The position numbers and the translations under genes are program-made. The notes beneath the pieces were generated by a model, which searched no databases, had not been told where the DNA came from, and saw nothing but the letters and a program-made list of their open reading frames with translations. Below, piece after piece: positions 56,949 to 64,000 of a stretch of DNA of 64,000 bases (position 1 is its first letter; each line of letters begins with the position of its first letter). Source of the DNA: Bicyclus anynana (taxonomy: Eukaryota; Arthropoda; Insecta; Lepidoptera; Nymphalidae); assembly GCF_947172395.1 (NCBI RefSeq), contig NC_069109.1:2016897-2080896 (forward strand), given 5' to 3'.

Positions 56949-57059
56949 GTAATCAATAATACGTAACCAATTAAAAAATACTCCATCTTATTTCCTTATT
57001 TTTGTGAACTTTTTTTAAAATATTTAAAAACACTAGACGCCATTTTCCTTCAATAATAT

Positions 57060-57170
57060 TAAAATTACTGATACAACGCTTCGTGTCGTACTGACTCGAG
57101 AACTTTTTAAAAATGTTTGAATTTTGTATTTGGAACGGCTACGACACCGTCGTGTTCCGTGCACTCTATC
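57060..57170 (+). repeat. Dispersed repeat shared with 34585-34700
   Basis: CTTCGTGTCGTACTGACTCGA and CGTCGTGTTCCGTGC also occur near 34600-34700. Class unknown. Confidence 0.5.
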
Positions 57171-57267
57171 TGCCTATTATTCTTTAATCTGTGGTTTTAA
57201 CCGATTTACCGACTTGGGCAAATCAATCATGAATGTCTCGTGACGAATACCCTATGCCCATCTCCGG

Positions 57268-57375
57268 CAATTTTAATGCACATAAATGAAAAGTTTGAGG
57301 TGCATGCCCCGGACCGGATTCGAACCCACACCCTCCGGAATCGAAAGGTCATATCCACCGGGCTATTACGGCTCA
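57268..57375 (-). mobile_element. SINE-B head fragment
   Basis: Minus-strand tRNA-like head (GAGCCGTAATAGCCCGGTGG), B box and the first part of the body only. Confidence 0.75.
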
Positions 57376-57429
57376 ATGAATCATTAGATAATATGACTGA
57401 GTAATTTGGCTAAATCCGATTTTTTGAAT

Positions 57430-57615
57430 TTATACTAATATTATAAAGCTGAAAAGTTTGTTTGTTTGATTGAACGCGCTAATCTCCGGAACTACTGGTC
57501 CGATTTGAAAAATTCTTTTAGTGTTAGATAGCCCATTTATCGAGGAAGGCTATAGGCTATATATTATCCCTGTATTCCGAAAACCACGCGGGTGAAACCG
57601 CGCGGCGTCTACTAG
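57430..57615 (+). mobile_element. Helitron-like element, CAGCTAG type
   Basis: TTATACTAATATTATAAAGC to GCGGCGTCTACTAG. Confidence 0.82.
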
Positions 57616-58013
57616 TAAACTATAAAATTTTAGAATAAAGGTATTCAATCAGCGCACAAAGCCTTCCAGGGTTAAAGAACCTTTGTAACTCATAAATATC
57701 ATAGTTTTCGACAGGGTTAAGAAACCTTTTTTGGTACAACCGCCTCGAAAAGAAATCGGCCTGAAAAAGTAAATCTTCAAAACCGCACATTTATCTTAAA
57801 ACGTTATCAAGTAATTATATACATTAATTATATTAAATATAAACTTAACAAAGGTCTTTGCGTGTTATTTTATTATATATTTTTGAATGTTTAACTGAAA
57901 GTGAACCGAAGGTCAGACACTTTTAAAACTCGCCGGGAGTGAATAATTCGATGCCAATTACTTTTCTTTAATTTTCCTTAAATTCCTTCATTATCTTTGT
58001 AGTTTGTGCATTT
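57616..58013. other. Intergenic DNA, nothing recognised
   Basis: AT-rich. A repeated phrase AGGGTTAAGAAACCTTT (57670, 57713) is the only pattern noted. Confidence 0.3.
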
Positions 58014-58228
58014 TTTTATTTTATTATTTACAAATTAGCTCTTAACTACAATCAATAATAGTAAGTGATGATGCAATTTAAGATGGAAGCGGGCTAACTT
58101 GTTAGTAGGAGGATGAAAATCTACACCCCTTTCGGTTTCTACACGACATCGTACCGGGACGATCGCTTGGCGGTACGTCTTTGCACGTAGGGTGGTAACT
58201 AGCTTCAGCCGAAGCCTCCCATCAGCCA
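58014..58228 (-). mobile_element. SINE-A, 3' part
   Basis: Minus-strand body from the A-rich end to GGTGGGAGGCTTC. The head is replaced by a 30-bp Helitron-like end (58230-58275). Confidence 0.8.
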
Positions 58229-59119
58229 ATTTTGTGAAAAACTGAACGTGAACAAAGTCGAGAGCATTCACTAGTATTGAATATTCCCCTATCTCCCGGT
58301 TAATGGTGTGAATTATCTATTAATCTGTGGTGTGAATCTACTACAGGGTATCACGAAATCCTGACAATGACATAACGACTGACAACGCTTCCCAGACAAC
58401 ACAAACACAGACAACACAAACAACACAAACACCGGACGTGCGTTTTTTAACCCACGATCTCGGAGGCGCCTGGATTAATACATTCAGGCCAAAACTCCCT
58501 TCCAGAATGGCCCTCTAAGCCAAAGCCCCTCGACCTCTTAAAAGAGTCGTTCCGCCAATCTACTCTGCTTCGGACCCCATCAGGCGATGCTTCTGCGCTC
58601 GTCCTAACCCCCCGGTGACGCTGAGGTCCCATAAGGAGCCTACGACACTTAACTGCAAAAGAAAGAAAGAAAAATCGGGGGATAAATATAAAGATATAGT
58701 TATAATGTTTAGTAAGCGAAATCCTTTACGTAGAGTTAACCAAAATCCGTTTTTTTTTTTTAATTTAACATCAAAAGGGCACACGCATAGGCCACCATTT
58801 AAAATGACCGATTAAAAAAATAAGCTGTCTTACCAACCTAATAAAAAGTAATATCTAATTTATTACACTAATGAAAACTGAACTCTATCATTCACAAAAT
58901 AAAGTAGTTTTTCCTTTGTAGATGCGTGCGTAACTTATTTTTTTCCGTATTAAAGGCAAAGGCCTATTCGTGTAATGCCATAGGTCACGTTAGTTGCCCT
59001 TAAAAAGAGGATTTATATGTTCGTAGTAAATCGATACTGGTGTTTTACTGGTCATTTGTAATTAACGTGTAAGGAGGTTACCTATTTTGTACCACAGTTG
59101 GGCAAAGGTTTTCACAGAA
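58229..59119. other. Intergenic DNA with a GC-rich patch
   Basis: 58440-58640 is GC-rich. On the minus strand it reads about 60 open codons ending GASEIVG, which looks like a transposon protein remnant but was not recognised. 58395-58432 has (AACACAAAC) repeats. Confidence 0.35.
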
Positions 59120-59311
59120 TCTATACTAATACTATAAAGCTGAAGAGTTTGTTTGTTTGAACGCACTTATCTCAGGAGCTACTGATCCAATTTCAAAAAT
59201 TCTTTCAGTGTCAGATAGCGCATTTGTCGAGAAAGGCTATAGGCTATATATGATCCCCGTATACCTACGGGAACGGGAACCACGCGAGTGAAACCGCGCG
59301 GCGTCAGCTAC
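59120..59311 (+). mobile_element. Helitron-like element, CAGCTAG type
   Basis: TCTATACTAATACTATAAAG to GCGGCGTCAGCTA. Confidence 0.82.
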
Positions 59312-59387
59312 TAAATAGATAATTTAATGGTTTCAGCGCATGAAGCTTGCCATGTTTTGTGATTTTGACAGCTGTATGCGTATTCCG

Positions 59388-59768
59388 TGGCACAGTTGTA
59401 TGCGCGGTAGATTTACTAGACCTGTAACCAAGTGACAAAGGTCCTGGGTTCGATCCCCGACTTGCCCGATTGAGGTTTTCTTATTTATTCCAGGTGTAAT
59501 TTTTTTTTTAACAGATTTCCGCAAGATTTCAATATAAGACGTTCGCTGCAGTACGAGGTCAATTGACCTCGTGCGTCTAGTGTGTTCAAGAGTTACGAGG
59601 TCCATCGACCTCGTACCGCACCACATAAAGTTTTAGTACGAGGTCAAAAAACCTCGTACCTCGTACCTAATCAAAAAACCTTACCCCGCTTCTATCTTAG
59701 ACTGCATCATCACTTACCATCACGTGAGATTGTAGTCAAGGGCTAACTTGTAAAGAATAAAAAATATA
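59388..59768 (+). mobile_element. SINE-A interrupted by a palindrome-bearing insertion
   Basis: Head TCCGTGGCACAGTTGTATGC at 59388-59496 and 3' end CGCTTCTATCTTAGACTGCA at 59685-59768. About 185 bp of foreign DNA replaces the middle. Confidence 0.8.
59553..59660. repeat. Three spaced GAGGTC palindromes
   Basis: ACGAGGTCAATTGACCTCGT (59553-59572, perfect 20-bp palindrome), TACGAGGTC-CATC-GACCTCGTA (59594-59615) and GTACGAGGT-CAAAAA-ACCTCGTAC (59636-59659). Each contains AGGT(C/CA) half-sites in inverted order. Confidence 0.88.
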
Positions 59769-59844
59769 TCGTTTACTAGTTCAATATAAAACTAACATTT
59801 TAAAAGCAATTAGGAATACAAACTTAAATAACCCTTGAAATAGA

Positions 59845-59920
59845 ACGTAGAGCGGCCATGTTGAATGTTGACTGAGTAAACAAAATGGCCGCCTGTCAGC
59901 TGTCGACCTGTGCTTTTTGC
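59845..59920. promoter_or_regulatory. Possible promoter-like patch
   Basis: GCGGCCATGTTGAATG and AAAATGGCCGCCTGTCAGCT lie close together, like GCCAT-box (YY1/Pho-type) sites. A short frame from the ATG in AAAATGGCC runs 35 codons. No gene structure was confirmed. Confidence 0.25.
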
Positions 59921-60961
59921 TGGATTAAAAACATTCTGCATCGCACTAACACGTATATTGCTAATATGTTTACCTTATTTTCAAGTTTATAACGCTGTAC
60001 CTATTACATACACTAGGCAAAGGCTGCGACTTCGTCTGCTTGGAAGTCCGAGTCGCTCGGCATTTGATTTGTTACCTTACCTCATATTTACGTAAGTAGT
60101 TTTTTTTTAATTAATTTTACGGCCAGGATACAAGTCATTTTAGGCTCGCGTAAGTAAAATTATAAATAATAAATTCGCTATGTGGCAACACCACATTTAC
60201 TGTCATTATCACAAAGAGCAACCAATTAATATTGATAGTTTTCAAATTATGAAAATCACAGTGGAAATTCGGATATTTACCAGACGAATCACAGTAAAAA
60301 TAATTTAAATTGATTGATGGTAACAGATTGAAAATTTCATCCATCTCCAAATTAGGATCACCATTCTCAGTAGATGAAGACAACAATAACAATTAATGTT
60401 GAACAATATGTAAGTTACGGTCACAAATTTACAATGAATTTCTGAAAAAAATCAAGTGTGCCAATTGTTTTTTAAATTCTCGCTTTTTAATTTTATTTTT
60501 TTCACATGAGATAAAGGCAAAGGTATCACACCGTAAAGGATGTCCCATGTCTTCAAATCTCGCTCTATTCGCAACTCAATAAAAATTAAATAAAAAAATA
60601 AACGCATTCCACAGACAAGAACGCTGCATTTTATTCCAATTTAAAGTTTTTTATTTATTTTTCAAAACAAACAAAAATTACCTATAATGATTCTATTTTC
60701 GAATAAAACCTCCTCCGTTTTATAGTAGGCTAGTACTTGGCTAGTACTTATAACAGACAAGAATAAAAAAAACAAAATTACTTTAGCCCCTAGAGGCTAA
60801 TATGCTTGTTTAGCCCCGCTGTGGAGTGGTAATATGACAGTGTTTTTGAGCAAGAGTAGTGAAAAATTAAATTACTGAATATGCCAGCAGACAAATAAAA
60901 ATGTCAAATAATTGAAACTATTTTACGCGATTGTAATGTCACTAAGTTGTTGAATAGTTAT
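59921..60961. other. Intergenic unique DNA
   Basis: Largely free of the window's repeats. 60290-60390 on the minus strand is an open stretch (TENGDPNLEMDEIFNLL) with a donor-like GGTAAAT, treated as a possible exon only. Confidence 0.3.
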
Positions 60962-61290
60962 GACGACCTCCGTGGCGCAGTGGTATGCGCGATGGATTTA
61001 CAAATCGGAGGTCCTGGGTTCGATTCCCGGCTGGGCAGATTGAGATTTTCTTAATTTGTCCAGGTCTGGTTGGTGGGAGGCTTCAGCCGTGGCTAGTTAC
61101 CACCCTACCGGCAAAGACGTACCGCCAAGCGATTTAGTGTTCCGGTACGACGTCGTGTAGAAACCGAGAGGGGTGTGAATTTCATCCTCCTTCTAACAAG
61201 TTAGCCCGCTTCCATCTTAGCTTACATCATCACTTACCATCAGGTGAGATTGTTGTTAAGAGCTAACTTGTAAAGAATTTAAAAAAAAGT
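60962..61290 (+). mobile_element. SINE-A, full length
   Basis: GACGACCTCCGTGGCGCAGT to ACTTGTAAAGAATTTAAAAA. B box GGGTTCGATTCCCGG. Confidence 0.9.
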
Positions 61291-62614
61291 CGTCAGTATG
61301 TGGCTAACTTCTGAAAATGTGTTACTGTGAGTAGGTCAACTTATAGGCCGCTACCTACACCTTATGTTTACCTTATTTTCAAGTTTTAAGCGTTTCATTA
61401 CTTACTTTAGAGTGCTATTTGTTATTTCTGGTAGGTAAACCGAAAATTGTTTATGTTATTTCATCGCCGTTTGGCTTCAAATTGTTGAAATGTAAACAGT
61501 TTTAATTTAAAGTAGGTCAATGATATATTTTTATACAAAGACTAGTGAAACCGATCAAGCTTCGCTTAGACTTTTGTGCACTTCTTCCAACACCTTACCT
61601 ACCCTACTCCTACCCTACCCCTACCCTATACATATTAAAATTCAAATTATTACGAATCGTTTGTATGGGAGTATAATTTTTTTTTTTAGTCTTTTTTAAA
61701 TTTACTCGCCATAAAAACCATCCTAGAACTTCAATGAACATTAAAAAAAAGAATTGGCCAAATTGGTCCAGGCGTTGTTGAGTTATGTGCCGTAATGTAA
61801 TGGATGATAAAACCTTTATTTATTCTAAAAACGAACGGCATTTTTTTAAATCTTGGTAAAGAGTTTTTAAGTCAGAAAACTGCTCAACATTTTATTATTA
61901 AAATTAACTTTGTGAGATAGAATGTAATAAAAAAACATTTAATTCTTTAAATCTGTATCAGAGACACAAAAATATGAATTTACTATATTAGTAATACTGG
62001 CTGTTTTTGGTACATTCGTCTAAAAAAAAAAACAAAAAACAAACGCTGGTATGCGCACTTTGCTATCTGTGCAAAAATGACAAGCGTATCAAAATGTCAT
62101 CTAGAAAACAGGAAAAGATGCAAATTTATTTTCAGAAAGTGTGTTTCCTCGCAAACGTGTTATAAAACGTCGTATGACATACGTGCACTTTGATAATTAC
62201 AGCCTCTGCTTCCTTACTATAGCTTTCGCATCTGGCTCGAGCTGCAATATCGCCTCGGCTGTAATTTTCAACTTACCGCACTTATATCATAATGTACTAT
62301 TATGTAATAGTTCTTAGTGTTAATCTTTGAAATACAAATTATCAAAAAATTGTATATGCGGATATCAAGGAGACGCGTGACGTTTGATTTTTATGAGCTT
62401 CGCCAGCTTCACCACGCTACTTGTGACTCATTCTCGACATTTTTTATTCAGTACGAAACCCTAAAAATGTAACGTGAACTGTGTTCAAGGTATCGAAATT
62501 CAGAAATCTGCAGTGACGGCATTAACTGCTTATCTATTCGCGGAAAACAACATCTGGTGCGATTTGTGCAAATCGCATATGTACGAGGACAATATACAAA
62601 CTAGATTTCAATTA
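61291..62614. other. Intergenic DNA, mostly unrecognised
   Basis: 61595-61625 has CCTACCCTACTCCTACCC units from a Helitron-like element. 62558-62577 is a near-perfect palindrome TGCGATTTG-TG-CAAATCGCA. 61362 repeats a phrase at 59965 (TGTTTACCTTATTTTCAAGT). No gene. Confidence 0.4.
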
Positions 62615-62924
62615 TTCGTCGTCAACCCATATTCGGCTCACTGCTGAGCTCGAGTCTCCTCTCAGAATGAGAGGGGTTAGGCCAATAGTCCACCGCACTG
62701 GCCCAATGCGGATTGGCAGACTTCACACACGCAGATAATTAAGATAATTCTCTGGCGTGCAGGTTTCCTCACGATGTTTTCCTTCACCGATTGAGACACG
62801 TGATATTTAATTTCTTAAAATGCACACAACTGAAAAGTTGGAGGCGCATGCCCCGGACCGGATTCGAACCCACACCCTCCGGAATCGGAGGCAGAGGTCA
62901 TATCCACTGGGCTATCACGGCTCT
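62615..62924 (-). mobile_element. SINE-B, full length
   Basis: Minus-strand copy with tail TGAGCCGAATATGGGTTGA and head AGAGCCGTGATAGCCCAGTG, very close to the consensus of the window. Confidence 0.92.
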
Positions 62925-62958
62925 TTTTCAATTATTACTATGTATAAATATCACTTTT

Positions 62959-63249
62959 AATAGGGATGATGAATGTTTTTTAAATTGTATATAAATACGT
63001 TTTATATAGAGTACGTTAATAGTAAAGCAATTTTGTAAAAGTAACAGGGTATCTGCGATCATTACTTTCGGAGCTACAGGGATTTAAAGGGTCAGATTTG
63101 CGGCGCTGCCGCGGATCCCTGAAAAACACCCCATACAAAATGGCACAAATTAATGACGTCGTTGATTCGCTGATTGTATGGGCGGTCAAACAAAATTATA
63201 ATATAATTATAAATATCTTTGTTATTTGTGCGTTTATGTTTATGGTTTA
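62959..63249 (+). mobile_element. GGGATGATGAC element, copy 8, 3' truncated
   Basis: Starts AATAGGGATGATGAAT, core GCGGCGCTGCCGCGG present. Stops after GTTTATGTTTATGG, so half the element is missing. Confidence 0.85.
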
Positions 63250-63627
63250 TATTGTCAAATCAAACTAATTTATCACACTATATATTTTTTCATTTCTTTA
63301 CATAATACAATAAACTTTTAATAAATTGATTATTCAGTTGATACTTTAATAATATTGTGATAAATACCCACTATAACTTGATATGTGTTCTCACGAAGAT
63401 ATTTGAATAAAGAATACCTCTATGACAGCCAGTATTGTCTTTTATACCTTGACTCTGTATCACTGTCAATATGGCGTCAGCCGCCATATTGGATTTTGTT
63501 CGTGGCCGGAAGTCATTGTTCAACCGTGTTCATTACATTCATTTAATAAAATAGGTAAACATAAATAATACTGATATTGAAAGAAATAGCAAATACTAGC
63601 CAATAGCAAACAATATAATTATATCGC
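63250..63627. promoter_or_regulatory. Intergenic DNA with a promoter-like palindrome
   Basis: CAATATGGCG-TCAGC-CGCCATATTG (63467-63491) is a perfect 10-bp inverted repeat with two GCCAT boxes, followed by GGCCGGAAGTC, an ETS-like site. This resembles a housekeeping promoter. No transcript start could be confirmed. Confidence 0.3.
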
Positions 63628-63930
63628 TCGATGTCGTCAGTCCACCTGGTGGGGGGGTCCACCAACACTAGTAAATCCACCACTGGATATTGTAAGGTAT
63701 ATTAGTACACAATTAATATTGTGCGGATCCAGTGAATCCCTGCGCCTCGCTCGATGTCGGCAGTCCACCTAGTAGGGGGTCGACCAACACTGCGCTCTAA
63801 GTAAATCCGCCACTCGATAATGTAGGCTAGTAGTACACAAATATCGCGTGTATCCAGCGAATACCTGCGACTCTCTCGATGTCGTCAGTCCACCTGATGG
63901 GGGGTCGACTAAAACTGCGCTCCGAGTAAA
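63628..63930 (-). repeat. ~124-bp tandem repeat derived from a LINE
   Basis: Three units begin at 63628, 63751 and 63876 with TCGATGTCG.CAGTCCACC, the minus-strand WTDD(I) region of the RTE-like LINE, and continue ACTGCGCTC.AAGTAAAT.CGCCACT. Confidence 0.85.
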
Positions 63931-64000
63931 TACGCCACTTGATGGATTATTTTGGAATAGGCGAGAAGAATGATTTGAATGGAGAAGGGGAGGGGACTGT

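Overview
The window is nuclear DNA of a moth or butterfly (Lepidoptera). It is AT-rich and very dense in transposable elements. The evidence is two multi-exon genes with GT-AG introns, two tRNA-derived SINE families, many Helitron-like repeats that end in CTAG, LINE fragments, a BEL/Pao LTR retrotransposon, and a fatty acyl-CoA reductase of insect type. The species cannot be named from sequence alone. All exon models are my own reading of reading frames and splice sites; no transcript data were available.

Layout. Positions 1-7863 are intergenic and repeat-filled: a foldback element, a dimeric tandem repeat, and a LINE split by a GC-rich inverted repeat. Positions 7864-33376 (+) hold a complete-looking fatty acyl-CoA reductase (FAR) gene of 11 exons and about 495 residues. 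One of its introns has a GC-AG boundary and one is almost wholly made of two transposons. Positions 34981-53653 (+) hold a 14-exon gene for a secreted cysteine-rich protein of about 608 residues. It has a signal peptide split by intron 1, a string of EB/EGF-like modules on phase 1-1 exons, and a Ser-rich hydrophobic tail that looks like a GPI-anchor signal. Intron 9 of this gene carries a young, intact BEL/Pao retrotransposon on the minus strand (43369-49625), with 216-bp LTRs differing at one site and a 5-bp target duplication. Positions 53654-64000 are again repeats, with two promoter-like GC-richer patches and no convincing gene.

Repeat landscape. The main families are SINE-A (head GGCCTCCGTGGCGCAGTGG), SINE-B (head GTGATAGCCCAGTGG), a roughly 500-bp inverted-terminal-repeat element with eight copies (called GGGATGATGAC here), Helitron-like elements of two types (ends GCGGCGTCAGCTAG and GGGCGTCCGCTAG), and the 3' ends of an RTE-like LINE. 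Many introns are mosaics of these, and transposon ends repeatedly lie within a few tens of bases of 3' splice sites. The two genes look functionally unrelated: one makes fatty alcohols (pheromone, wax or storage lipid routes), the other is probably a cell-surface or extracellular protein. They are neighbours in the same orientation about 1.6 kb apart.
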